Source: Neisseria sp.
GTDB lineage: Bacteria; Pseudomonadota; Gammaproteobacteria; Burkholderiales; Neisseriaceae
Reading direction: 5' to 3'
Assembly (NCBI RefSeq): GCF_030530745.1
Contig: NZ_JAUMUI010000014.1
Location: 1 to 59,764, forward strand
DNA length: 59,764 nucleotides
Part shown: piece after piece, positions 19,401 to 26,670 of the stretch
Numbering within the stretch: position 1 is the stretch's first letter
Layout: every line of letters begins with the position of its first letter
Notes under the pieces: model-generated
Database searches by the model: none
Seen by the model: the letters and a program-made list of their open reading frames with translations, nothing else
Told to the model about the DNA's origin: nothing
Translations under genes and position numbers: made by a program

Positions 19401-19761
19401 TTTGATGGTTAATGCCGAAACCGGAGGCAGCCTGAAAAAAACAGACACACGCATCAATTTTATTGATAAATCGGGCAATGCCGTTATGAATAACGGAAAT
19501 TATGCCAACGGCCTCAGGCAAAGCGGTATATACGGCCTTGCCAGTGTCGAACCGTCGAAACTGTCTGCCGACAGCCCGGTTACTCTGGATGGAGATTCGG
19601 GAGGAAACGGCACGGATTCGGCCGGCCGCCAAGCCGTTCCTAAGAACACTTGTTTCAAAGGCAGAGCCGAGCGGTTTATTTTAAACGCCAAGGGCGAAAA
19701 ATATTCGGTTGTAGGAAAATATTGCGGTGTCCAGCGCATCAGCTGGCGTGAAATTTTCTAA
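16495..19761 (+). CDS. pilC: Type IV pilus tip adhesin/biogenesis factor PilC (PilY1 family)
   Basis: A 1,088-residue secreted protein. A signal peptide ends at A-N-A before Q-F-A-D. The N-terminal half has a von Willebrand A domain with the MIDAS sequence F-I-D-D-S-G-S-M, its first Asp near residue 64. The C-terminal half is a PilY-type beta-propeller with a calcium loop D-M-D-F-D-G-V-I-D beginning near residue 768. PilC/PilY1 proteins promote pilus extension and adhesion. I start at ATG 16,495 because the 11-codon upstream extension begins with TTG and would bury the signal peptide. There is no poly-G tract in the signal region, unlike gonococcal and meningococcal pilC. Two hairpins follow the stop. 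Confidence 0.93.
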   Translation: MKTTSPSPRARLRPIIFSLSLIFTLLASGTANAQFADVPVYLQNETKTIGGTSKVKPNVMLFIDDSGSMRYVTGKDVVAGKNEKSRMSIAKSALSSVVTKYKDQINWNLQTLNNNKSVNMDQYTDNWELVLKKINKMQSEGGTPTTPRFYELSKIVRDNTEYRCQKNFILLMSDGDANYSQDTDDSNWTFVQDRGWTIKDKSKIKPYFPNNTVDDPYFGRQTGGGAAYESRYNSSTNSWGIDLWDTFWDRENGLGWFSRTLATKDFKTGGTDKTGKSWDGDSADPKNSNDESIYKKQIAETFTIGFGEGLTEKGRAYLKQGAARANAADNEKSFFNASNEEELVAAIGSIFDSIESSALNNAEEGVGTSAPAVSGANGRATDAATVYLDPQSWSSQLHFYSLNADGSFSSTPKQPYFGNRKTLINTGSGVFWADGQSYADNGYFGIETSGKNADEWKSALMPWTVRSKDDSVIKTDSVNTPYSQTYRDRNLDAEGKPVNGKRDLGDILDSGIATAGNSVNGRPEFLLTAANDGMVHLFRSYDHAEHPYELKLSYIPAGMERDSGNGGSTLGETLKELADEGYGQSKPHRYMVNGGFVVRTTAAPSGGVKGQQTVMFGAMGQGGRGAYALNVGGTDRVNGTAAIGLNAADNAWNTTVPLFETAKGESNTLGYTVGTPQIGRVSIKRPAPTDAVQQVDISENVRYAAFLASGYRNQDIKHESNETALYVYDLLGQEASTGEVKGKTAGSLIAKITVPGGVGGLSSPTLLDMDFDGVIDVAYAGDYGGNMYRFDLRGETPDKWRVQRIYTGSAARPITAAPAVSRRADNKYVVIFGTGSDIYQSDAASKTQQAVFGIFEDLKLNGDNTLPEVTAATEADLQTQTMEEKEIDGKKYRFLSSHPVGSDKKGWKINLGVGTDNAGERVVVKPTMLLRSALISTRIYQTTTTPRDNGDDVCLPDETSTSTESSSWSLMVNAETGGSLKKTDTRINFIDKSGNAVMNNGNYANGLRQSGIYGLASVEPSKLSADSPVTLDGDSGGNGTDSAGRQAVPKNTCFKGRAERFILNAKGEKYSVVGKYCGVQRISWREIF

Positions 19762-19801
19762 ATCAATACGGTAACTGGTTGATGGAACCGGGTTGTTCGA
19801 C

Positions 19802-19832
19802 AAAACCGGCCGCCCAAAGGGAGGTCGGTTTT
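19802..19832 (+). terminator. Terminator after pilC
   Basis: AAAACCGGCC (19,802-19,811) pairs with GGTCGGTTTT (19,823-19,832) with one G-U wobble, 40 bp after the pilC stop. Confidence 0.6.
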
Positions 19833-19861
19833 GCTTGCATACCGGGGCAATGCCGGCATGT

Positions 19862-19898
19862 AAGAAGAGCAGGGTTCCAACCCCTGCTCTTTCTTCTT
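19862..19898. terminator. Bidirectional terminator between pilC and parA
   Basis: AAGAAGAGCAGGG pairs with CCCCTGCTCTTTCTTCTT around TTCCAA, with A-rich and T-rich flanks on either side, so it can end both convergent genes. It overlaps the parA stop codon. Confidence 0.7.
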
Positions 19899-20664
19899 AT
19901 TTCACTTTCTCCAACAGCTCGTTGGCCAAATCCAAATAAGCCAGCGTGCCTTTGGCTTTGGCATCGTAGGCTAGGGCGGGCATGCCGTGGCTGGGTGCTT
20001 CGGCCAGGCGCACGTTGCGGGGGATGGTGGTGGTGAAAAGCTGTTTGCCGAAATGCGCCTGCAACTGTTCGGAAACCTCTTGAGAAAGGCGGCTGCGGCT
20101 GTCGTACAGCGTGCGCACGATGCCGATAATATCCAATTGCGGGTTGATGGCCTGGCGGATTTTGCGCACGGTAGCCACCAAATCGGAAATGCCCTCAAGC
20201 GCATAATATTCGCACACCATCGGCACAATCACACCGTTGGCCGCCACCAGGCCGTTGAGTGTGAGCAGCGTGAGTGTGGGCGGGCAGTCGATTAACACGA
20301 AATCATAATCGCCGGCCACTTCGGCCAGCGCGTTCTTCAGGCGCATTTCACGGGCGATTTCCTGCACCAGCTCCACCTCGGCACCCGCCAGCGCGCGGTT
20401 GGCGGCTAATACGTCGTATGCGCCCGACTCGCTGCGGATCAGAGCATCTTTGATTTCGGCCTCACCCAGCAGCACTTGGTAAATACCGCTGTGGATGTTG
20501 CTCTTATCGATGCCGCTGCCGGTGGTGGCGTTGCCCTGCGGGTCGAGGTCGATAACCAAAACCCGTTTTTTTTGCGCCGCCAGCGAGGCAGCAAGGTTGA
20601 CCACGGTGGTGGTTTTGCCGACTCCGCCTTTTTGGTTGGCGACGGCGATAATCTGTGTGCCCAT
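19897..20664 (-). CDS. parA: Chromosome partitioning ATPase ParA/Soj
   Basis: A 255-residue deviant Walker ATPase that moves or segregates origin regions with ParB. The Walker A motif is N-Q-K-G-G-V-G-K-T-T-T (about 10-20), Walker A' is V-L-V-I-D-L-D-P-Q-G-N (about 35-45) and Walker B V-L-I-D-C-P-P-T is near 122-129. The lack of a long N-terminal HTH marks the chromosomal Soj type. ParB is normally the next gene, but here the 3' neighbour is pilC, so ParB must be encoded outside the window or be absent. Confidence 0.9.
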   Translation of the reverse strand: MGTQIIAVANQKGGVGKTTTVVNLAASLAAQKKRVLVIDLDPQGNATTGSGIDKSNIHSGIYQVLLGEAEIKDALIRSESGAYDVLAANRALAGAEVELVQEIAREMRLKNALAEVAGDYDFVLIDCPPTLTLLTLNGLVAANGVIVPMVCEYYALEGISDLVATVRKIRQAINPQLDIIGIVRTLYDSRSRLSQEVSEQLQAHFGKQLFTTTIPRNVRLAEAPSHGMPALAYDAKAKGTLAYLDLANELLEKVK

Positions 20665-20821
20665 GTATGAAACCTGTGAGATTTTGCGGTTGGCCGAATT
20701 GTACCGTTATTTTCGGCACAATGGTATGACGGCCCGCCATTGAAACTGCCTGTGTTTTCAAGCAGAATGGCAGTCTTGCAAAGGTAATCGGCATACCTGC
20801 CCCCTTGTTTTCGGCATAACT

Positions 20822-21070
20822 ATGGAACAACTCGAATTCTTTGCCATTCCCAGCCCTTGTGTCGGCGTGTGTGAAGCCAACAGTAAGGGCTTCTGCAAAG
20901 GCTGTCTGCGCAGCCGCGACGAGCGCCTGTATTGGCTGAAAATGAGCGATACGCAGAAGCACCAAGTGATGCGCCTGATTGCCATGCGCCGTCAGAAACT
21001 GCAAAAGTTGGCGTGGGAAAAGCAGCAGGCATCGGCGGAATTGCCCGATCAGATGGGGTTTGAGTTTTGA
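20822..21070 (+). CDS. DUF1289 cysteine-rich small protein
   Basis: An 82-residue protein with the DUF1289 pattern S-P-C-V-G-V-C (Cys13, Cys17) followed by G-F-C-K-G-C-L-R (Cys25, Cys28) and an R-D-E-R-L-Y-W helix. The four cysteines could bind a metal or an iron-sulfur cluster; function is unknown for the family. The Gln/Lys-rich C-terminal half is variable. It is divergently oriented from parA, 157 bp away, and has a weak ribosome-binding site. Confidence 0.8.
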   Translation: MEQLEFFAIPSPCVGVCEANSKGFCKGCLRSRDERLYWLKMSDTQKHQVMRLIAMRRQKLQKLAWEKQQASAELPDQMGFEF

Positions 21071-21166
21071 CCGTTGCAGGGGGTATTTTCAGACGGTCTG
21101 TAGTGTATTTGCGATAAAAGTGGAAAAAGGTTTTACCGTATGGGCAAAGCGTCAGTTTTTACGGCT

Positions 21167-22114
21167 TCAGTCGAATCTGACCACTTGGCTGTCATCTACC
21201 CGCAACGGCCATTCGCTGCCCGGTTGCAAGTTTAAGTTGCCGTATTGTGCCGGATCGAGATAAAGCCGGATGTCGCCGTACTGCGGGTGGCGGAGTGTAA
21301 TCAGGCTGCGGTCGGGCAGGCGGGTATGTGACACGATTTTGCCGGCTGTGCCGTGAGGGTGGTTGAAATGGAGCGCCCGTTGCGGAATATAGCGCTCGTT
21401 ATTAACGTTTTCTGCACCGATCAAGCGTGCTGCGCGGGCATCGGCAGGGGAGGCGACCAGTATGTCGGGTGCGGCCAACTGGATAATGCGGCCGTTGTGC
21501 ATCAGCGCGATGCGGTCGGCCAATGCAAATGCCTCTTCGGGGTCGTGCGTAACCATCACGGCGGGGATGTTGCGGCGGCGGATATTGTCGGCCGTCAGCC
21601 GCCTGAGTTGGCTGCGCAGGCCGGTGTCGAGGCTGGAGAAAGGTTCGTCGAGCAGCATCAACTGCGGTTCGGTAACCAGCGCACGGGCGAGTGCCACGCG
21701 TTGCTGCTCGCCTCCGGAAAGGCTTTCGGGGCGGCGTTCCGCTTCGTCGGCCAAACCGACTTCGGCCAGCATGGCTTCGGCGCGCCGCTGCGCTTCGGTT
21801 TTGCCGATCCCGCGCATTTTCAACCCGAAAGCAACGTTTTGCAGCACATTTAAATGCGGCAGTAGGGCATAGTCTTGGAATACGAGTGAAATATGGCGGC
21901 GCTCAGGCGGAACGCGGGTGCGGTTTTCACCGTTTATCCACACTTCACCGCTGTCGGGCTCCACCAAACCTGCGGCGGTTTTCAGCAGGGTGGATTTGCC
22001 GCAGCCGGAACGGCCGAGAACCGCCAGCAGCATACCGCCGTTTACGTCAAGGCTGATATCGTCGGCCACGGTTTTGCCGCCGTAGCGTTTGTTAATGTGT
22101 TTGAGTTGCAGCAT
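21167..22114 (-). CDS. ABC transporter ATP-binding protein, orphan
   Basis: A 315-residue ATPase. Walker A G-R-S-G-C-G-K-S-T is near 34-42, the Q-loop V-F-Q-D-Y-A-L-L-P-H near 78-87, the signature L-S-G-G-E-Q-Q-R-V near 132-140, Walker B L-M-L-L-D-E-P and the H-loop V-T-H-D follow. The Q-D-Y-A-L-L-P-H sequence and a C-terminal TOBE-like part (about 225-315) place it with the iron, thiosulfate/sulfate and polyamine importers of the CysA/PotA/FbpC group. No permease or binding protein lies beside it, so the substrate is unknown; iron(III) is a fair guess for Neisseria. Confidence 0.85.
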   Translation of the reverse strand: MLQLKHINKRYGGKTVADDISLDVNGGMLLAVLGRSGCGKSTLLKTAAGLVEPDSGEVWINGENRTRVPPERRHISLVFQDYALLPHLNVLQNVAFGLKMRGIGKTEAQRRAEAMLAEVGLADEAERRPESLSGGEQQRVALARALVTEPQLMLLDEPFSSLDTGLRSQLRRLTADNIRRRNIPAVMVTHDPEEAFALADRIALMHNGRIIQLAAPDILVASPADARAARLIGAENVNNERYIPQRALHFNHPHGTAGKIVSHTRLPDRSLITLRHPQYGDIRLYLDPAQYGNLNLQPGSEWPLRVDDSQVVRFD

Positions 22115-22163
22115 GTATTTCTTTCAGACGGCCTCGGATTGCGGAAATGACGGGGGATAAATA

Positions 22164-22211
22164 TTTCAGACGGCCTAAACGGATTTCGCAGAGGTTTCAG
22201 GCCGTCTGAAA
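22164..22211. repeat. Inverted DUS pair upstream of the ABC gene
   Basis: TTTCAGACGGCCT (22,164-22,176) and AGGCCGTCTGAAA (22,199-22,211). The second is preceded by CGCAGAGGTTTC, similar to the element-end motif seen at 27-42. Confidence 0.5.
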
Positions 22212-22269
22212 AACTTGATAGGGCGGCTCAAATTTGAACCATGATAAAGTAGCTGGAGTAGCGCCGCAA

Positions 22270-22300
22270 CAAAATACCCGCCTGTGTGGCGGGTATTTTG
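22270..22300 (-). terminator. Terminator of the rpsP-rimM-trmD-rplS operon
   Basis: Perfect arms CAAAATACCCGCC and GGCGGGTATTTTG around a 5-nt loop, 18 bp beyond the rplS stop. Not DUS-derived. Confidence 0.85.
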
Positions 22301-22317
22301 TTGGGCTGCCGCTGGGC

Positions 22318-22683
<366 letters not shown>

Positions 22684-22696
22684 GTTTTTTCCTAAG

Positions 22697-23446
22697 TTAT
22701 GATTGGTTTTCCCGTTGCTCTTGCAGGATTTCGTTCAAGAGGCGGGATTCCTGTGGGATTAAACTGCGCTTTTCGAGTAAATCGGGTCGGCGCGCCAAGG
22801 TGCGTCGCAGCGATTCTTTCAACCGCCACTCAGCTATCAGGCCGTGGTTGCCGGAGCGTAATACTTCGGGAACCGTCATGCCCTGAAATTCTAAGGGTTT
22901 GGTGTAGTGGGGGCAGTCGAGCAGGCCGTCTGAAAACGAATCCTGTTCGGCGGACTGCATATCGCCCAATACGCCGGGTATCAGCCGTAAAACGGCATCC
23001 ATCAGCATCATGGCGGGCAGTTCGCCGCCGGAAACGACAAAGTCGCCGATGCCGATTTCTTCGTCGACGCTGCTTTGCAGCAGGCGTTCGTCTATGCCTT
23101 CGTAGCGGCCGCAAAGCAAAATCAGGTTGTCGAGCTTGGCAAGCTCTGCCGCTTTGTTGTGCGTGAGCGGCGTGCCTTGCGGGCTGAGGTAAATCACTTT
23201 GCCGCTGCCGCTGCATTGTGCTTCGGCTGCTTCAATGGCGGCTTTGAGCGGCGGAGCCATCATAATCATACCGGGTCCGCCGCCGAAAGGGCGGTCGTCG
23301 ATGTAGCCGAGTTTGTTGTCGGCAAAGCGGCGCGGGTTGATGGCGTTGAAGCGCCACAGGTTTTGTTTGAGCGCCCGTCCGGTTATGCCGTAGCCGGTAA
23401 TGCTTTGGAACATTTCGGGAAACAGGGTGATGGCCTGAATCAGCAT
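22697..23446 (-). CDS. trmD: tRNA (guanine-37-N1)-methyltransferase
   Basis: A 249-residue SPOUT methyltransferase that places m1G37 next to the anticodon and prevents frameshifting. The trefoil-knot motifs I-Y-L-S-P-Q-G (about 84-90), [11 protein letters not shown] (about 111-121) and S-G-G-E-L-P-A-M (about 139-146) are present, as is the [11 protein letters not shown] entry loop. Its start overlaps the rimM stop by one base. Confidence 0.97.
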   Translation of the reverse strand: MLIQAITLFPEMFQSITGYGITGRALKQNLWRFNAINPRRFADNKLGYIDDRPFGGGPGMIMMAPPLKAAIEAAEAQCSGSGKVIYLSPQGTPLTHNKAAELAKLDNLILLCGRYEGIDERLLQSSVDEEIGIGDFVVSGGELPAMMLMDAVLRLIPGVLGDMQSAEQDSFSDGLLDCPHYTKPLEFQGMTVPEVLRSGNHGLIAEWRLKESLRRTLARRPDLLEKRSLIPQESRLLNEILQEQRENQS

Positions 23447-23955
23447 CAGTAGTCCAAGCCCCAGTCGGCGGTGATGGTTTTGTTTTCGGTGTCGACGGTC
23501 AGGATATATTGGGAAACGAAGGGAATCAGTTTCCGGCCGTATCCGCCTTCCACTACCAATACGTCGTGCGCGCCGGTTTCCATCAGGTTTTTAACCGTGC
23601 CCAAGGTGATGCCTTCGGTATTGGTTACGGTCATGCCCACCAAGTCTGCCCAGTAGTATTCGCCTTCTTCGGCGGGGGCGAAGGCTTCGCGGGGGATTTC
23701 TATGGTATAGCCGCGCAGGGCGGATGCTTCGTCGCGGTCGTCTATGCCTTCGAGTTTTACCAGCAGCCCGCCGTTGGCGGTTTTTCCTGCCTCGGGGATA
23801 ACACTGCGGTGTTGGCCGTTTTTGCTGAGCCGCCACTCGGGGTAGTCCAACAGGCTGTCGGCGTATTCGGTGCCGGCGGCGATTTTGAGCCAGCCTTTAA
23901 CGCCGAATACGCCTTTGATGTAGCCCATGGCTACCCATTGCTGAGTGTCGGTCAT
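23446..23955 (-). CDS. rimM: 16S rRNA processing protein RimM
   Basis: A 169-residue assembly factor that binds S19 and matures the 30S head. The N-terminal RimM domain opens with [13 protein letters not shown] and the PRC barrel contains [13 protein letters not shown] (about 98-110). Position between rpsP and trmD is canonical. Confidence 0.96.
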   Translation of the reverse strand: MTDTQQWVAMGYIKGVFGVKGWLKIAAGTEYADSLLDYPEWRLSKNGQHRSVIPEAGKTANGGLLVKLEGIDDRDEASALRGYTIEIPREAFAPAEEGEYYWADLVGMTVTNTEGITLGTVKNLMETGAHDVLVVEGGYGRKLIPFVSQYILTVDTENKTITADWGLDY

Positions 23956-23974
23956 GGCAGTCGGTGCGGCGGGG

Positions 23975-24223
23975 TCAGGCGGCGGCTTTTTGCTCTTTAA
24001 CCAGCTTGGCCACGGCTTCGCTGACTTGTGCGCCTTGGGCGACCCAGTGGTTCAGGCGCTCGGCGTTCAGGCGCACGCGCTCCTGTTTTTCGTTGGCAAC
24101 GGGGTTGTAGAAGCCCACGCGCTCGATAAAGCGGCCGTCGCGGCGGTTGCGCGAGTCAGTTACGATTACGTTGAAAAACGGGCGGTGTTTCGAGCCGCCG
24201 CGTGCTAAACGGATAACTACCAT
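23975..24223 (-). CDS. rpsP: 30S ribosomal protein S16
   Basis: An 82-residue S16 starting [12 protein letters not shown] with [10 protein letters not shown] near 33-42. It is the first gene of the rpsP-rimM-trmD-rplS operon. AAAAGGAATTTC precedes the ATG. Confidence 0.97.
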   Translation of the reverse strand: MVVIRLARGGSKHRPFFNVIVTDSRNRRDGRFIERVGFYNPVANEKQERVRLNAERLNHWVAQGAQVSEAVAKLVKEQKAAA

Positions 24224-24277
24224 GAGAAATTCCTTTTGAAAATCGGATGTATAGAAAACCGCTGATTTTAAGATAAA

Positions 24278-26539
24278 TTAGGATTTTAGTGCAAGTATTT
24301 GTTGTTTTAAATTGTGCCTGATGTTGTTTACGGGCGTGTTTTTCGGTTCGGCCAGGTTTAAAACGGCTTCGGCAAGGGCGCTGTCGTGCGGCGAGGGGGT
24401 GAGGGCGAAGCCGAGTTTGCCGGCCAGTTTCTGCATGGCGGGATTGCTTTGCAGAATTTCTGCGGCCATTTCGCGGTAGCCTTGCTGTTTGGCCGTCTGA
24501 ATGATTTGTTCCATCAGGTGTGCGGCCAGCCCTTGGCCTTGTGCGGCGGGGGCGGCGCTGATGCCGAATTCGCAGCGCCCTGCCGTATCGGCAGGGCCGA
24601 AGCGGGCCGCGCCCAGCCAGGTGCCGTTTTCTGTTTCGGCTATAACGGCTCCTTCGCAGGAATAGTCGAGGTTGCAGGCGCGGGCGAGCATGGCGGGGCT
24701 GAGTTCGGCAAGGTGCATCATGTAGCGGGTGTAGCGCTGTTCTTCGGGCAGGCTGCGCACGAAATTCTGTTTGGCTTCGGCGTCTTCGGGCAGCAGCGGC
24801 CTGATGCGGACGGTTTGGCCGTTTTTCAGGGTGAAGGTGTGCGCGGGTTTGGCGGGATAGGGGGCGAACACGTTTTCGACGGTTTCGGCCTGCGGGTCGG
24901 TTTGGATGTCGGAAGTGGTGCCCGCGCTGCCGGCGGAAACGGTGATTCCGGTGATAAACGGCACGGCGGCGGCGGTGTTCAGGCTGTGCAGCAGTTGGTG
25001 TATGGTTTTTTGGTGGCGTTTCAAACCGGCCTGGCGGATCAGGTGTTCGGAGTCAAGCGTGGTAAAGGGCGGCAGCACGGCCAGCGTGTGTGCGGGGGTG
25101 CGGGCGTAGAGTACGGCGCCGTAACGGGCGTGGCGTTTGAAGGTGAGCACGAACTGCGGGTTGGCTTCGGGCGTTTTGTATTCGGGCAGGTATAGGGCTT
25201 TGGCCAGCTGCGGCAGGTCGGCCGGGGTTTTCTGTATTTCGCGCACCGAAGGTGTTTTCAGATGGCCCGGCAGGGGTTTGGCGGTTTGGTTCTGCTGCTG
25301 TTTCAGGCCGGTGTAAACGTTTTGGCAGCGGAATGCCTGCAAGGCTTGCGCGGGGCGGGTAAATTGCAGCAGGCCGTCTGAAAACGGGCTGCTGATGAAG
25401 AGGGGTTTGTCGGTTTGGCGTTGCAGGTTGGTCATCAGCCGGGTGATGTTTTCGGCGGTGTTGTCGGCGGTGGGGGCGATAACGGCCAGCAGGGCTTCGG
25501 TTTGGCTGTGTTGCAGGCAGCTTTCCGCCAGTGCGCGGTAGCGTGTGGGGGGGGGGTGGCCGCCGATGTGGCCGTAGGGGTTTTCAGACGGCCTGCCGTC
25601 GTCGGGCAGCGGGTGCAGTGTAATGCCGAGTTCGTCGGCCTGGGTTTGCAGGCTGCCGCAGGGCTCGTTGGCGATAATATGCAGTTTGCGGGCGGATTTG
25701 TCGGCAGCGGAAAGGGCGTGGAGGGCTGCGGCGGTTTCGTCGGGCGTGAATGCCGGCATGAAACCGCAGCGGCGCGAGAGTGCCTGCAGCACGGCGCGTT
25801 CTTCTTCGTCGGCATAATGGCCGACCGACAGCAGCACGGGTTTGCGGCGGGCGGCTCGGCGTATGGCGCTGAAGAGCCGGCGCTGGTTTTCGTGCGGGTT
25901 GTGCGATACGGCAATCAGCCGGGTGGCCGGATCGGCAGCGAGCATGTCGATAAAGTCGGCCGAAACGGTGGGGCTGAGCGGATAATGCAGGCCGATATGG
26001 CATGAAACGCCCGGCCCGGCCTGCGACATTTGGGCTGCCAAGCGCGCGCTTTCCGAGGCGTGGCCGCTGATGATGCCCACGCCGCCTGCGGGCAGGTCGG
26101 GATAGATGCCGGTGTTCAGGCCCGAAGCGGGCACCTGCAAGGCTGCGGGGTGGCATACGGTGATGCGCACGTTGGATTTGCGCATTTTCCGCAATGCTTC
26201 CTGCGCCTGCTCCAACGCCTCGGGGGCGAGTCCGTCCCAATCCTGCACCAAAACGGCATGGGGGATATTCTGTTTGCGGCAGGCTTTCAGCACGGCTTCG
26301 TAGCTTGCGGGTGGGGTGAGTACCAGCGCCATGTCGGCCGCGTCGGGCAGGCGGTTCAGGTTGGCGTAGGCCTTCATGCCGCCCACGGTTTTGTGGCGCA
26401 GGTTAACCGGCGTTATCTGCCCGCCGAAAGGGGTGCGCAAAAGCGCGGTCAGCACGTGCCCGCCCAAGCTGTGCGGGCGTTCGCTGGCGCCGATAACGAT
26501 CAGATGGCGGGGGGCTGGGGAAACGGGCCGGTTGTGCAT
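24278..26539 (-). CDS. Pat/PatZ-like protein lysine acetyltransferase with a C10 tract
   Basis: A 753-residue protein with the order of PatZ: a CoA-binding Rossmann domain (G-A-S-E-R-P-H-S-L-G, about 18-27), a succinyl-CoA-ligase-like part (about 140-290), a short degenerate ATP-grasp-like region and a C-terminal GNAT domain (about 580-730). PatZ enzymes acetylate lysines of metabolic enzymes such as acetyl-CoA synthetase. E. coli PatZ has 886 residues, so the middle is shortened. I chose the ATG at 26,539 because AAGGA lies 8 nt upstream; a 12-residue longer form begins at 26,575. Ten C in a row (25,547-25,556 as G on plus) encode H-P-P-P; slippage would break the frame and remove the GNAT domain. 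Confidence 0.8.
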   Translation of the reverse strand: MHNRPVSPAPRHLIVIGASERPHSLGGHVLTALLRTPFGGQITPVNLRHKTVGGMKAYANLNRLPDAADMALVLTPPASYEAVLKACRKQNIPHAVLVQDWDGLAPEALEQAQEALRKMRKSNVRITVCHPAALQVPASGLNTGIYPDLPAGGVGIISGHASESARLAAQMSQAGPGVSCHIGLHYPLSPTVSADFIDMLAADPATRLIAVSHNPHENQRRLFSAIRRAARRKPVLLSVGHYADEEERAVLQALSRRCGFMPAFTPDETAAALHALSAADKSARKLHIIANEPCGSLQTQADELGITLHPLPDDGRPSENPYGHIGGHPPPTRYRALAESCLQHSQTEALLAVIAPTADNTAENITRLMTNLQRQTDKPLFISSPFSDGLLQFTRPAQALQAFRCQNVYTGLKQQQNQTAKPLPGHLKTPSVREIQKTPADLPQLAKALYLPEYKTPEANPQFVLTFKRHARYGAVLYARTPAHTLAVLPPFTTLDSEHLIRQAGLKRHQKTIHQLLHSLNTAAAVPFITGITVSAGSAGTTSDIQTDPQAETVENVFAPYPAKPAHTFTLKNGQTVRIRPLLPEDAEAKQNFVRSLPEEQRYTRYMMHLAELSPAMLARACNLDYSCEGAVIAETENGTWLGAARFGPADTAGRCEFGISAAPAAQGQGLAAHLMEQIIQTAKQQGYREMAAEILQSNPAMQKLAGKLGFALTPSPHDSALAEAVLNLAEPKNTPVNNIRHNLKQQILALKS
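25547..25556 (-). repeat. C10 homopolymer inside the Pat-like gene
   Basis: Ten consecutive G on the plus strand, C on the coding strand, at about codon 329 of the acetyltransferase gene. Neisseria phase-variable genes carry tracts of this length. Loss of one base leads to a frame closed by TGA at 25,435-25,437. Confidence 0.75.
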
Positions 26540-26626
26540 GGTGTGGTTTCCTTGTGGTTGTGGGGGGGCACCCACGGGGCTTCAACGGATAATATGCCGG
26601 TATTATCCTTTGGAATCGTTCACCGT

Positions 26627-26668
26627 AACAGGCCGTCTGAAACCGGTTATATTTTCAGACGGCCTGTT
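26627..26668 (-). terminator. DUS-pair terminator after the tsaB-rimI-UDG operon
   Basis: 16-bp arms AACAGGCCGTCTGAAA and TTTCAGACGGCCTGTT, two bases beyond the stop of the glycosylase-like gene. The arms extend three bases past the DUS. Confidence 0.75.
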
Positions 26669-26670
26669 AT

